Shown: positions 34,161-43,540 of the stretch, piece by piece
Numbering within the stretch: the first letter of the stretch is position 1
How the letters are laid out: each line of letters starts with the position of its first letter
DNA from: Bradyrhizobium sp. SSBR45G
GTDB taxonomy: Bacteria > Pseudomonadota > Alphaproteobacteria > Rhizobiales > Xanthobacteraceae
Reading direction: 5' to 3'
Assembly: GCF_030159255.1 (NCBI RefSeq)
Contig: NZ_BSCT01000011.1
Coordinates: forward strand, 112,102 to 176,101
Length of the DNA stretch: 64,000 bases
Program-made: the position numbers and the translations under genes
Notes under the pieces: generated by a model
Seen by the model: only the letters and a program-made list of their open reading frames with translations
The model's database searches: none
Told to the model about the DNA's origin: nothing

Positions 34161-37007
34161 ATGAATCCGGTCAAAGCTCTTGAAGAACACGGCCAGGCGG
34201 TCTGGCTCGATTTCCTCGCACGCGGCTTCGTCGCCAAGGGCGACCTCAAGCGGCTGATCGACGTCGACGGCGTCAAGGGCGTCACGTCGAACCCCGCCAT
34301 CTTCGAGAAGGCGATCGGCAGCTCGGATGAATATGACGCGCCGATCGCGAAGGCGCTGAAGAGCGGCGACCGCTCGCCGACGCAGCTGTTCGAGACCGTT
34401 GCGGTCGAGGACATCCAGAACGCCGCCGACGTGCTGCGCCCGGTCTATGACCATTTCGACGGCAATGACGGCTTCGTCAGCCTCGAAGTCTCGCCCTATC
34501 TGGCGATGGACGCCAAGGGGACCATCGCCGAGGCCGAGCAGCTCTGGAAGGCGGTCGGCCGCAAGAATCTGATGATCAAGGTGCCGGCGACCGATGCCTG
34601 TCTCCCGGCCATCCAGCACCTGATCTCCAAGGGCATCAGCGTCAACATCACGCTGCTGTTTGCGCAAGGGGTCTACCGGCAGGTCGCCGAAGCCTACCTC
34701 GCCGGCCTCGAGGCCTATGTCGCCGACGGCGGCGATCCCCAGCATGTGGCGAGCGTGGCCTCGTTCTTCGTCAGCCGCATCGACAGCGTCGTCGACAAGC
34801 AGCTGGACGAAAAAATCGCCCAGGCCAACGACCCCTCGGAGAAGGAGCGCCTCGCGGCGCTCAAGGGCAAGATCGCGATCGCCAACGCCAAGATGGCCTA
34901 TCAGGACTACAAGCAGCTGTTCGCGGGCGAGCGCTGGGAGCGGCTGGCTTCCAAGGGCGCCAAGCCGCAGCGGCTGCTGTGGGCCTCCACCGGCACCAAG
35001 AACAAGGACTACAGCGACGTCCTCTATGTCGAGGAGCTGATCGGACCCAACACCGTCAACACCGTGCCGCCGGCGACGCTGGACGCCTTCCGCGACCATG
35101 GCAAGGTGCGCGACAGCCTCGAAGAAGACGTCGAGGCGGCCCAGACGGCGCTCGACGATCTGGCGAAGACCGGGATCTCGCTCGCCGACATCACCGCTGA
35201 CCTCGTGATCGACGGCGTCAAGCAGTTCGCCGACGCCGCCGACAAGCTGTATGGCGCGGTCGCGCACAAGCGCGCCGTCGTGCTCGGCGAGGGACTTGGG
35301 CAGCAGTCGATCGCGGTTGCTGCTGATCTCGAGAAGAAGGTCCAGGCCGCCACCGAGGACTGGCGCAAGTCCGCCAAGATCCGCCGGCTCTGGCACAAGG
35401 ATGCGACGGTGTGGACCGGCGCCGACGAGCACAAATGGCTGGGCTGGCTGACCAGCGCCGAGAAGGCCGACCTCGCGGACTATGAGGACTACGCCCAGCG
35501 TGTGAAGGGCCAGAAGTTCTCCGACGCCGTCGTGCTCGGCATGGGCGGCTCCAGCCTCGGACCGGAGGTGCTCGCCAAGACCTTCCCGCGCAAGGCTGGC
35601 TTCCCCAGGCTGCACGTCCTCGATTCCACCGATCCGGCGCAGGTGCGCGCTATGGAAAAGGCGATCGACATTGCGAAGACGGTATTCATCGTATCCTCGA
35701 AATCGGGCGGCACCACCGAGCCGAACGCGATGAAGGACTATTTCTTCGCCCGCGTCAGCGACGCAATCGGCGCCAAGAAGGCCGGTCACCGCTTCATTGC
35801 CGTGACCGATCCCGGCTCGTCGCTGGAGAAGGCCGCCAAGGCACAAGGCTTCGCCCGCATCTTCCATGGCGAGCCGACCATCGGCGGCCGCTACTCGGTG
35901 CTGTCGCCGTTCGGCCTGGTGCCAGCAGCGACGGCCGGCATCGACGTGCGCAAGCTGGTCACGCAGGCATTGTCGATGGTGCGCTCCTGCGGTCCCGACG
36001 TGCCGCCGCTGCAGAATCCCGGCGTGCAGCTCGGCCTCGCGATGGGGCTCGCTGGTCTCGACGGCCGCGACAAGGTGACGATTTTCGCCTCGCCCAAGGT
36101 TGCCGATTTCGGTGCCTGGGCCGAGCAGCTGATCGCCGAATCCACCGGCAAGGAAGGCAAGGGCCTGATCCCGATCGACGGCGAGCCGATTGCATCGGCT
36201 GAGCTCTATGGCAGCGACCGCTTCTTCATCGACATCAAGGTCGATGGCGATGAGGATCGCGATCACGACGCCAAGCTCGCAGCGCTCGAAGCGGCCGGCC
36301 ATCCCGTCGTCCGCATCGTGATGAGCTCGATCGACCAGCTCGGACAGGAGTTCTTCCGCTTCGAGATCGCCACCGCGGTGGCCGGCGCCGTGCTGGGCAT
36401 CAACCCGTTTGACCAGCCCGACGTCGAATCCGCCAAGATCAAGACTCGTGAGCTTACCGCGGCGTTCGAGCAGAGCGGCGCGCTTCCCCCGGAAGAACCC
36501 GTCATCGCCATCAAAGGCTGCGAGCTCTACACCGACGCGCACAATGCCGAGAGCCTGCGCGAGCATGGCGCTGACGGCACCCTCGCCTCCTGGCTGAAGG
36601 CGCATCTCGACCGGGCCGGCGCAGGCGACTACATCGCGCTGCTCGGCTATATCGAGCACAACGGTGCCAACACCGACGCCTTGCAGCGCATGCGCCTCAG
36701 GCTGCGGGAGACCAAGCATCTCGCCACCTGCGCCGAGTTCGGCCCGCGCTTCCTGCACTCCACCGGCCAGGCCTACAAGGGCGGACCGGACAGCGGCGTG
36801 TTTCTGCAGATCACCGCCGATGATGCGCAGGATCTGCCGATCCCCGGCCAGAAGGCCAGCTTCGGCGTAATCAAGGCGGCGCAGGCGCGCGGCGATTTCG
36901 ACGTGCTCACCGAGCGCGGCCGTCGCGCGTTGCGGGTGCACATCAAGGGCAATCTGAAGTCGGGCCTGAAGATGCTCGACAGCGCGATGTCAGAAGCGCT
37001 GAGTTAG
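34161..37007 (+). CDS. Bifunctional transaldolase / glucose-6-phosphate isomerase
   Basis: A 948-residue fusion. Residues 1 to about 370 are a transaldolase (GVTSNPAIFEKAIG, about 39-52; Schiff-base Lys140 in LMIKVPAT; SKGISVNITLLFAQGVYRQV). The rest is a phosphoglucose isomerase with GMGGSSLGPEVLAKTFP, SKSGGTTEPNAMKDYFF, GGRYSVLSPFGLVPA, and a C-terminal segment ending LSGLKMLDSAMSEALS-like. The fusion joins the pentose phosphate and upper glycolytic steps. It is known in Bradyrhizobium and relatives. It is the first gene of the operon and the next four genes use its products. The long upstream gap suggests its own promoter. Confidence 0.94.
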   Translation: MNPVKALEEHGQAVWLDFLARGFVAKGDLKRLIDVDGVKGVTSNPAIFEKAIGSSDEYDAPIAKALKSGDRSPTQLFETVAVEDIQNAADVLRPVYDHFDGNDGFVSLEVSPYLAMDAKGTIAEAEQLWKAVGRKNLMIKVPATDACLPAIQHLISKGISVNITLLFAQGVYRQVAEAYLAGLEAYVADGGDPQHVASVASFFVSRIDSVVDKQLDEKIAQANDPSEKERLAALKGKIAIANAKMAYQDYKQLFAGERWERLASKGAKPQRLLWASTGTKNKDYSDVLYVEELIGPNTVNTVPPATLDAFRDHGKVRDSLEEDVEAAQTALDDLAKTGISLADITADLVIDGVKQFADAADKLYGAVAHKRAVVLGEGLGQQSIAVAADLEKKVQAATEDWRKSAKIRRLWHKDATVWTGADEHKWLGWLTSAEKADLADYEDYAQRVKGQKFSDAVVLGMGGSSLGPEVLAKTFPRKAGFPRLHVLDSTDPAQVRAMEKAIDIAKTVFIVSSKSGGTTEPNAMKDYFFARVSDAIGAKKAGHRFIAVTDPGSSLEKAAKAQGFARIFHGEPTIGGRYSVLSPFGLVPAATAGIDVRKLVTQALSMVRSCGPDVPPLQNPGVQLGLAMGLAGLDGRDKVTIFASPKVADFGAWAEQLIAESTGKEGKGLIPIDGEPIASAELYGSDRFFIDIKVDGDEDRDHDAKLAALEAAGHPVVRIVMSSIDQLGQEFFRFEIATAVAGAVLGINPFDQPDVESAKIKTRELTAAFEQSGALPPEEPVIAIKGCELYTDAHNAESLREHGADGTLASWLKAHLDRAGAGDYIALLGYIEHNGANTDALQRMRLRLRETKHLATCAEFGPRFLHSTGQAYKGGPDSGVFLQITADDAQDLPIPGQKASFGVIKAAQARGDFDVLTERGRRALRVHIKGNLKSGLKMLDSAMSEALS

Positions 37008-37021
37008 GAAGGGCCTCGCAG

Positions 37022-38059
37022 ATGCAGTTGGGAATGATCGGTCTCGGGCGGATGGGCGGCAACATCGTGCGCCGCCTGATGCGCGCGGGGCACTCATGCG
37101 TGGTCTATGATCGCGACGCGAAGGCGGTCGCGGCCCTGGTTGCCGAGGGCGCGACCGGCGCCGCGAGCCTGGAGGAGTTCGTCGGCAAGCTCGCGACGCC
37201 GCGACATGCCTGGATCATGCTGCCGGCCGGCAAGATCACCGAGGCGACGGTCGAGCAGTTGACCAAGCTGATGAGTGCGGATGATGTCATCATCGACGGC
37301 GGCAATAGTTTTTGGCAGGATGACGTCCGTCGCGGCAAGGCTTTGCAAGAGCGCGGCCTGCACTATGTCGATGTCGGCACGTCAGGCGGCGTCTGGGGGC
37401 TCGACCGCGGCTACTGCATGATGATCGGCGGCGACAAGCCGGTCGTCGACCGGCTCGATCCGATCTTTGCGACGCTCGCTCCCGGGATCGGTGACATCCC
37501 GCGCACGCCGGGCCGTGACGGCCGCGACCCGCGCGTCGAGCAGGGCTATATCCACGCCGGCCCGACCGGCGCCGGCCATTTCGTCAAGATGATCCACAAT
37601 GGCATCGAGTACGGCCTGATGCAGGCCTATGCCGAAGGCTTCGACATCCTGCGGCACGCCAACAGCGAAGCGCTGCCGGAGGCGCATCGCTTCGACTTCG
37701 ATCTCGCCGATGTCGCCGAGGTCTGGCGGCGTGGCAGCGTCATTCCGTCCTGGCTGCTCGACCTCACCGCAAGCGCGCTGGCGCGCCAGCCGGGGCTGGA
37801 AAAATATTCCGGCTATGTCGAGGATTCCGGCGAGGGCCGCTGGACCGTCAATGCCGCGATCGACGAGGCCGTGCCGGCCGAGGTGCTGACGGCGGCTTTG
37901 TTCGCCCGCTTCCGCTCGCGCCAGGAGCACACCTTCGCCGAGAAGATCCTCTCGGCCATGCGCGAGGGTTTTGGCGGCCACAAGGAGCCTGAGCAGCATC
38001 CTGATCCGGCGCGCCAGAGCGCGCCTGAGATCGTCAAGCCGAAGGCCGACCGCGCGTGA
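37022..38059 (+). CDS. gnd: 6-phosphogluconate dehydrogenase, decarboxylating (short form)
   Basis: A 345-residue enzyme starting MQLGMIGLGRMGGNIVRRLM, with the dinucleotide-binding GLGRMGGN. Family signatures are IIDGGNSFWQDDVRRGKALQ, DVGTSGGVWGLDRGYCMMIG and GPTGAGHFVKMIHNGIEYGL with the catalytic Lys and His. It is the shorter class (about 300-345 residues, like GntZ/YqeC) rather than the 470-residue E. coli form, and is probably NAD-dependent. It oxidises 6-phosphogluconate to ribulose-5-phosphate and CO2. Its stop overlaps the GTG start of zwf, and it follows tal-pgi by 14 bp. Confidence 0.94.
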   Translation: MQLGMIGLGRMGGNIVRRLMRAGHSCVVYDRDAKAVAALVAEGATGAASLEEFVGKLATPRHAWIMLPAGKITEATVEQLTKLMSADDVIIDGGNSFWQDDVRRGKALQERGLHYVDVGTSGGVWGLDRGYCMMIGGDKPVVDRLDPIFATLAPGIGDIPRTPGRDGRDPRVEQGYIHAGPTGAGHFVKMIHNGIEYGLMQAYAEGFDILRHANSEALPEAHRFDFDLADVAEVWRRGSVIPSWLLDLTASALARQPGLEKYSGYVEDSGEGRWTVNAAIDEAVPAEVLTAALFARFRSRQEHTFAEKILSAMREGFGGHKEPEQHPDPARQSAPEIVKPKADRA

Positions 38060-39579
38060 CCCCTCTGCATCCTCACCAGCCGCCGCACCAGAAGCCCGAC
38101 GCCTGTGCCTTCGTCATCTTCGGCGTGACAGGAGACCTCACGCACCGGCTCGTGCTGCCGTCGCTGTACAATCTTGCGGCCGGCAATCTGCTGCCGGATC
38201 GCTTCTGCATCGTCGGCATTGCCCGCAAGGGCATGTCGAGCGAGCAGCTGCGCGTCAATCTGATGGAGGGTCTGCGCAAATACGCGACCCGCCCGGTCGA
38301 GGACGAGATCGCGCAGCGCCTGCTGCAATGCGTGACCGCGATCGAGGCCGATCCGAAGGAGCCGGACAGTTTCGATCAGCTGAAGGACAGGCTGGAAAAG
38401 CTCGAGGCCGCGCGGGAGACCCACGGCAACCGGCTGTTCTATCTGGCCACGCCGCCCGGCGCCTTCGCCCCGATCGCCCAGCAGCTCGGACGCGTCGGAC
38501 TGCTGAAAGAGGATGGCAAGGCCTGGCGCCGGCTGGTGGTTGAAAAGCCGTTCGGCACGGATTTGGCGTCCGCCAAGAAGCTGAACGACCAGTTGCTGGA
38601 GCTCGTGACCGAGCACCAGATCTACCGGATCGATCATTATCTCGGCAAGGAGACGGTGCAGAACATCCTGGTGCTGCGCTTTGCCAACGGCATGTTCGAG
38701 CCGATCTGGAACCGGCATCACATCGATCACGTGCAAATCACCGTCGAGGAGAAGCTCGGCGTCGGCACGCGCGGCAGCTTCTATGACGCCACCGGCGCGC
38801 TGCGCGACATGGTGCCGAACCATCTGTTCCAGTTGCTGTCGCTGGTCGCGATGGAGCCGCCGGCCCGGTTCGATGCGCACACGGTGCGCTCCGAGAAGGC
38901 CGAGGTACTCTCGGCGATCCAGCCGCTCACCGAACGGGAAGCGCTGGCGAATTCGGTGCGCGGCCAGTACACCGCCGGCGTGATCGGCGACACCGATCTC
39001 GCGGACTATCGCAAGACCAAGGATGTACGCGCCGACAGCGCCACCGAGACCTACGCCGCCCTCAAGCTCACCATCGACAATTGGCGCTGGGCCGGGGTGC
39101 CGTTCTATCTGCGCACCGGCAAGGCACTCGGCGCCAAACGCACCGAGGTCGCGATCAAGTTCCGCCAGGCGCCGTTCGCGATGTTCAGCTGCACGCCGAT
39201 CGATACGTTGGCGGAGAATTATCTCGTAATCGGCATCGAGCCGACCCAAAGCATCACCCTGCAGTTCAACACCAAGGTGCCCGGCCCGACCATCCGCACC
39301 GACGGCGTGCAGATGACGTTCAACTACAAGGACTATTTCCAGGCCGAGCCGGCCACCGGCTATGAGACGCTGATCTATGACTGCATGATCGGCGACAACA
39401 TCCTGTTCCAGCGCGCCGACAGCGTCGAGGCCGGCTGGAAGGCGGTGGAGCCGTTCATCGAAGCCTGGAAGAAGGCCGGCCGCGACGGCTTGCATCACTA
39501 TTCCGCGGGAAGCGAAGGTCCGGAGGCCGCCGCCGATCTGCTGGCGCGCGACGGCCGCAGCTGGCGCAAGCTGGCCTGA
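38056..39579 (+). CDS. zwf: Glucose-6-phosphate 1-dehydrogenase
   Basis: A 507-residue enzyme with a GTG start inside the gnd stop. The NADP fold is AFVIFGVTGDLTHRLVLPSL (18-37); the substrate-binding site is YRIDHYLGKETVQNILVLRF (190-209). EKPFGTDLASAKKLN and MFEPIWNRHHIDHVQIT follow. Length is normal. It makes 6-phosphoglucono-lactone from glucose-6-phosphate, feeding the lactonase encoded next. The gap to the lactonase gene is three bases, so coupling is strong. Confidence 0.96.
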   Translation: MTPLHPHQPPHQKPDACAFVIFGVTGDLTHRLVLPSLYNLAAGNLLPDRFCIVGIARKGMSSEQLRVNLMEGLRKYATRPVEDEIAQRLLQCVTAIEADPKEPDSFDQLKDRLEKLEAARETHGNRLFYLATPPGAFAPIAQQLGRVGLLKEDGKAWRRLVVEKPFGTDLASAKKLNDQLLELVTEHQIYRIDHYLGKETVQNILVLRFANGMFEPIWNRHHIDHVQITVEEKLGVGTRGSFYDATGALRDMVPNHLFQLLSLVAMEPPARFDAHTVRSEKAEVLSAIQPLTEREALANSVRGQYTAGVIGDTDLADYRKTKDVRADSATETYAALKLTIDNWRWAGVPFYLRTGKALGAKRTEVAIKFRQAPFAMFSCTPIDTLAENYLVIGIEPTQSITLQFNTKVPGPTIRTDGVQMTFNYKDYFQAEPATGYETLIYDCMIGDNILFQRADSVEAGWKAVEPFIEAWKKAGRDGLHHYSAGSEGPEAAADLLARDGRSWRKLA

Positions 39580-39582
39580 GCG

Positions 39583-40833
39583 ATGGGCAGAGCGTCTCCC
39601 GAGCTGGTGCGCGTCGCCGACAAGGCGGCGATGGCGCAAGCCGCCGCCGATCTCCTGCTCGCGCGGATCGCAGCCAATTCCGGCCGGATTGCCATCTGTC
39701 TCACCGGCGGCTCCAGCCCGAAGCAGCTCTACGAGCTGCTGGCGACGGATGCCTGGCGTGAGCGCATTCCGTGGCCGCGCGTGCACTGGTTCATCGGCGA
39801 CGAGCGCTTCGTTCCGGCAGGCGATCCCCTGCACAACATGACGATGGCGCGCCACGCCTTTCTCGATGCCTGCGCGCCGGCGGCCAACATCCATCCGATC
39901 CCCACGGACACGACCAATCCGGACCGCAGCGCGCGCGCCTATGAGCAGGAGCTGAAGGCATTTTATGGCGCTGACCAGCTCGATCCGGCACGGCCGCTGT
40001 TCGATCTCGTGCTGCTCGGCATCGGCCCTGACGGTCATATCGCCTCGCTGTTTCCGGGCTTTCCGGCCGTCGAGGTCAGGGATCGCTGGGTGGTGGGCGT
40101 CGACAAGGCCAACGTTGCGCCGTTGGTGCCGCGGGTCAGCCTGACGCTGCCGGCGCTGGCGTCATGCCGCGCCATGCTGTTCGCCGTGGCGGGCGCCGAC
40201 AAAAGCCCTATCCTGACGCGCGTGCTGGCGGGCGAGGAGCTGCCGGCCAACCGCGCCCGCTCGAACGGCACAACGACGTTTCTGATCGATGCAGCGGCAT
40301 GGCCATCCGCGCCGGAAGCGCCGCATGCCTTGATCATCATGGGCGTCTCGAGCTCGGGCAAGAGCACGGTCGGCGAAGCGCTGGGCCGGCGGCTCGGATG
40401 GCGGTTCGAGGATGGCGACAGCTTTCATCCGCCGGCCAACGTCGCCAAGATGAGTGCGGGCCACCCGCTCACAGACGCCGATCGCTGGCCCTGGCTGCAA
40501 GCGATCGCCGACGAGATCGCGCGCTGCCGCGCCAAGGGCGAGCCCATCATCATCGCCTGCTCGGCGCTCAAGAAGGCGTATCGCAAGGTTCTTGTCGGCG
40601 ACCGCGAAGACGTTCGCCTCGTCTATCTTAAGGGAGGCCGGGAGCTGATCGGCGACCGGATGGGTCACCGATCGGGGCACTTCATGCCGACGGGCCTGCT
40701 CGACAGCCAGTTTGCCACCCTGGAACCACCCAGTGCTGACGAGCATCCCATCACGGTCTCGGTCGATGCGCCGGTCGCGGCCATCATCGACGCCATCCTG
40801 CAACAGCTTCAGATTGGTCAGGCCCGCGCCTGA
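39583..40833 (+). CDS. Bifunctional 6-phosphogluconolactonase / gluconokinase
   Basis: A 416-residue fusion starting MGRASPELVRVADKAAMAQA. Residues 1-240 are a 6-phosphogluconolactonase of the glucosamine-6-P-deaminase fold (CLTGGSSPKQLYELLAT, about 39-55; FIGDERFVPAGDPLHNMTMA, 70-89; LGIGPDGHIASLFPGFPA, 145-162). Residues 245-416 are a gluconokinase (IIMGVSSSGKSTVGEAL with P-loop 254-261; DGDSFHPPANVAKMSAGHPL; DRWPWLQAIADEIARC). The two parts both make 6-phosphogluconate: one from the Zwf product and one from gluconate. Separate genes are usual, so the fusion is notable. It ends 19 bases before the HAD gene. Confidence 0.92.
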   Translation: MGRASPELVRVADKAAMAQAAADLLLARIAANSGRIAICLTGGSSPKQLYELLATDAWRERIPWPRVHWFIGDERFVPAGDPLHNMTMARHAFLDACAPAANIHPIPTDTTNPDRSARAYEQELKAFYGADQLDPARPLFDLVLLGIGPDGHIASLFPGFPAVEVRDRWVVGVDKANVAPLVPRVSLTLPALASCRAMLFAVAGADKSPILTRVLAGEELPANRARSNGTTTFLIDAAAWPSAPEAPHALIIMGVSSSGKSTVGEALGRRLGWRFEDGDSFHPPANVAKMSAGHPLTDADRWPWLQAIADEIARCRAKGEPIIIACSALKKAYRKVLVGDREDVRLVYLKGGRELIGDRMGHRSGHFMPTGLLDSQFATLEPPSADEHPITVSVDAPVAAIIDAILQQLQIGQARA

Positions 40834-40852
40834 CTGCGAAGGGAAGGGCCTC

Positions 40853-41665
40853 ATGACCCGCATCGCTCTCGTCGTGTCCGACGTCGACGGCACGCTCCTG
40901 ACCAAGGACAAGGTTCTGACCGAACGCGCGGCCAAGGCCGCTCGCCAGCTGCGGGAGTCCGGGATCGCCTTCACCATCACCTCAAGCCGCCCGGCGATCG
41001 GCATGGGCTTTCTGATCGCACCGCTGCAGATCGACCTGCCGGTCGGCCCTTTCAATGGCAGCTCGATCATCGGTCCCGACATGCGCCCGCTCGAGCAGAG
41101 CCTGATTCCGACCGGGGCGGCCGAGCGCTGCGTCGATCTCCTCCACCAGCGCGGCGTCGACATCTGGGTGTTCACGAGCGACGCCTGGCTGACACGCAAT
41201 CCCGATGGCGACTACGTGCCGAACGAGCAGCGGGCGATCCGCGCCGACCCGACCATCGTTGGCGACTTTGCGCCCTATCTCTCCGGCGCCTGCAAGATCG
41301 TCGGCGCCAGCCGTGACTTCGAATTGCTGGCCCGGTGTGAAGGCGAGATGCGCGAGCTCCTGGGGGCGGAGGCGACCGCCGTCCGTTCGCAGAGCTATTA
41401 CCTCGACATCACCCCGCCCGGCCGCAACAAGGGCACCTTCGTCACCGCGATGGCAGATCGCCTCGGCATTCCGCTCGACCAGGTCGCGACCATCGGCGAC
41501 ATGCACAATGATGTCGCGATGTTCGATGTCAGCGGGCTGTCGATCGCGATGGGCAATGCCAGCGACGATGTGAAGAGCCACGCCAGGCGCGTGACCACGT
41601 CCAACCAGGACGAAGGCTTTGCCAACGCCATGGAGATGATCCTGGCCGAAAACGCGCAAGGCTAG
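40853..41665 (+). CDS. HAD-superfamily (Cof-type) sugar phosphatase
   Basis: A 270-residue HAD IIB hydrolase starting MTRIALVVSDVDGTLLTKDK. Motif I is VVSDVDGTLLT with the nucleophile Asp; motif II Thr/Ser is in TITSSRP; motifs III/IV are in KGTFVTAMADRLGIP and ATIGDMHNDVAMFDVSGLS. It resembles Cof/YbiV-type enzymes that dephosphorylate sugar phosphates, sometimes as housekeeping. It is the last gene of the tal-pgi operon; perhaps it drains sugar phosphate excess. It ends 23 bp from the convergent GH15 gene. Confidence 0.85.
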   Translation: MTRIALVVSDVDGTLLTKDKVLTERAAKAARQLRESGIAFTITSSRPAIGMGFLIAPLQIDLPVGPFNGSSIIGPDMRPLEQSLIPTGAAERCVDLLHQRGVDIWVFTSDAWLTRNPDGDYVPNEQRAIRADPTIVGDFAPYLSGACKIVGASRDFELLARCEGEMRELLGAEATAVRSQSYYLDITPPGRNKGTFVTAMADRLGIPLDQVATIGDMHNDVAMFDVSGLSIAMGNASDDVKSHARRVTTSNQDEGFANAMEMILAENAQG

Positions 41666-41688
41666 ACGGCGAGAGCGGGCACGCGAAG

Positions 41689-43500
41689 CTAGGAGTCCGA
41701 GCGCTGCTTGGCCGGCTTGTCGGCGGCCATCCTGGCGCTGCTGAGATTCTGCGCCGTATTGATCAGCGCGATATGCGTCAGCGCCTGCGGAAAATTGCCG
41801 GTCTGCCGGCGCGCTTCGGTGTCGTATTCTTCCGCCAGCAGGCCGACATCATTGGCGATGCCGACGACGCGCTGGAACAGCGTCTCGGCCTTGGCGATGT
41901 CGCCCGCGAGCACATGCGCATCGGCGAGCCACAGCGTGCAGGCCAGGAAAGCGCCCTCGATCGGCTGCTGCTCGTCCGGCGACAGCTCGCGCGGGTCATG
42001 CCGCAGCACGAAGCCGTTGCGCAGCAGATGCTGCTCGATCGCCGCGATGGTGCCGCGGATGCGCGGATCGGAGCTCGGCAGAAAGCCGACGGCGGGCAGC
42101 AGCAGCAGGCTCGCATCGAGCAGCCGCGAGCCATAGGAATCGACGAAGCTGCCGAGACCGGAATCGTAGCCCTGCTCGCAGACGTCGCGATGAATGGTGT
42201 CGCGCAGCCGACGCCAGCGGTCGAGCGGCGCCTCCAGGCCAAACCGCTCGGCGCTCTTGATCGCCCGGTCGAACGCAACCCAGGTCATGACCTTGGAGAA
42301 CACGTAGTGGCGGCCGTCGCCGCGGCGCTCCCAGATGCCGTGATCGGGCTGGTCCCAGACATCGGTGAGATGGTCGAGAACCGCGCATTCGAGCGCCCAG
42401 GTGCCGTCATCGAGCTTGAGCCTGCTCATCCGCGCCTGGTGGAAGGCGTCGATCAGCTCGCCATAGACGTCGAGCTGCAGCTGCGCATGCGCGGCGTTGC
42501 CGATCCGCACCGGCTGCGCGCCTTCGTAGCCGGAAAGCCATTCGGCCTCCCACTCCGTGAGCCGGCGCTGCCCCATGATGCCGTACATGATCTGCATGCA
42601 GGCGGGAGCGCCGGCCGCGGCACGCAGCAGCCAGTTGTGCCACGCCAGCGCTTCCTCGGTATAGCCGGAGTTCATCAGCGCCAGCAGCGTGAAGGTCGCA
42701 TCGCGCAGCCAGCAGAACCGGTAGTCCCAGTTGCGGCGGCCGCCGAGCTTCTCCGGCAGCGACGTCGTCGGCGCCGCCACGATGCCGCCGGTCGGACCAT
42801 AGGTGAGCGCCTTCAGCGTGACGAGCGAGCGCATCACGAGGTCACGATGCGCTCCCGTGTAGGTGCAGCGGCGCGACCAGTCCGACCAGAACGCCTCTGT
42901 GTCGCGCAGCGCCTGCTCCGGATCGATCGCCTTGGGCACCGGAAGATGCGAGGGACCATAGGTCAGCACGAACGGCACGGTCTCGCCTTCCGTGACTTCG
43001 AACTCGGCGACGGTGGTCATATCCTCGCCGCGCGTCGGGACCGGCGTATGCAGCACCGCCATGTCCGGGCCGCAGATGGCGAGCAGCGCGGAGCGGTCGT
43101 CGGATTGCCTGACCCAGGGAATCTCGATGCCGAAGCCGAAGCGGATGATCAGATCCATGCGCATCGCCACCCGGCCGGAGACGCCGCGCACCAGTCGGAC
43201 GACGTCGGAGGCGCTGCCGCGCGGCGGCATGAAGTCCATCAGTTCGACCGTCCCCGTCGCTGTCTCGAACCGGGTTTCGAGGATCAGCGTGTCGCCGCGA
43301 TAGCGGCGTGTCACGGCACTCGCCGCGTCCCGCGGCGCGATCAGCCACCGACCATTGTTGTGATCACCGAGCAGCGCCGCGAAGCAGGCATCCGAATCGA
43401 ACGCCGGCCAGCACAGCCAGTCGATCGATCCGGTCCGGCTGACGAGCGCGGCCGTCTCGCAGTCGCCGATCAGGGCATAGTCTTCGATCTTGCAGGGCAT
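41689..43500 (-). CDS. GH15 family hydrolase (glucoamylase or trehalase)
   Basis: A 603-residue enzyme starting MPCKIEDYALIGDCETAALV. The N-terminal beta-sandwich has TGSIDWLCWPAFDSDACFAA, and RNWDYRFCWLRDATFTLLAL is the typical GH15 active-site segment. A second acidic segment FNPRIRG-like is near WERRGDGRHYVFSKVMTWVA, and LLAEEYDTEARRQTGNFPQA near the C-terminus carries the catalytic acid region. Characterised relatives are glucoamylases, glucodextranases and mycobacterial/archaeal trehalases; which one cannot be told here. It follows malQ by 40 bp on the same strand and is probably in its operon, so a role in alpha-glucan or trehalose breakdown is plausible. Confidence 0.85.
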   Translation of the reverse strand: MPCKIEDYALIGDCETAALVSRTGSIDWLCWPAFDSDACFAALLGDHNNGRWLIAPRDAASAVTRRYRGDTLILETRFETATGTVELMDFMPPRGSASDVVRLVRGVSGRVAMRMDLIIRFGFGIEIPWVRQSDDRSALLAICGPDMAVLHTPVPTRGEDMTTVAEFEVTEGETVPFVLTYGPSHLPVPKAIDPEQALRDTEAFWSDWSRRCTYTGAHRDLVMRSLVTLKALTYGPTGGIVAAPTTSLPEKLGGRRNWDYRFCWLRDATFTLLALMNSGYTEEALAWHNWLLRAAAGAPACMQIMYGIMGQRRLTEWEAEWLSGYEGAQPVRIGNAAHAQLQLDVYGELIDAFHQARMSRLKLDDGTWALECAVLDHLTDVWDQPDHGIWERRGDGRHYVFSKVMTWVAFDRAIKSAERFGLEAPLDRWRRLRDTIHRDVCEQGYDSGLGSFVDSYGSRLLDASLLLLPAVGFLPSSDPRIRGTIAAIEQHLLRNGFVLRHDPRELSPDEQQPIEGAFLACTLWLADAHVLAGDIAKAETLFQRVVGIANDVGLLAEEYDTEARRQTGNFPQALTHIALINTAQNLSSARMAADKPAKQRSDS

Positions 43501-43540
43501 TGCACATCCGATTGTCTTGCCCCCGCAAAACCATCGCTGC

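Noticed and set aside
34014..36941. Open frame of 975 codons on the minus strand
   Set aside because: Antisense to tal-pgi, which has complete transaldolase and isomerase motifs.
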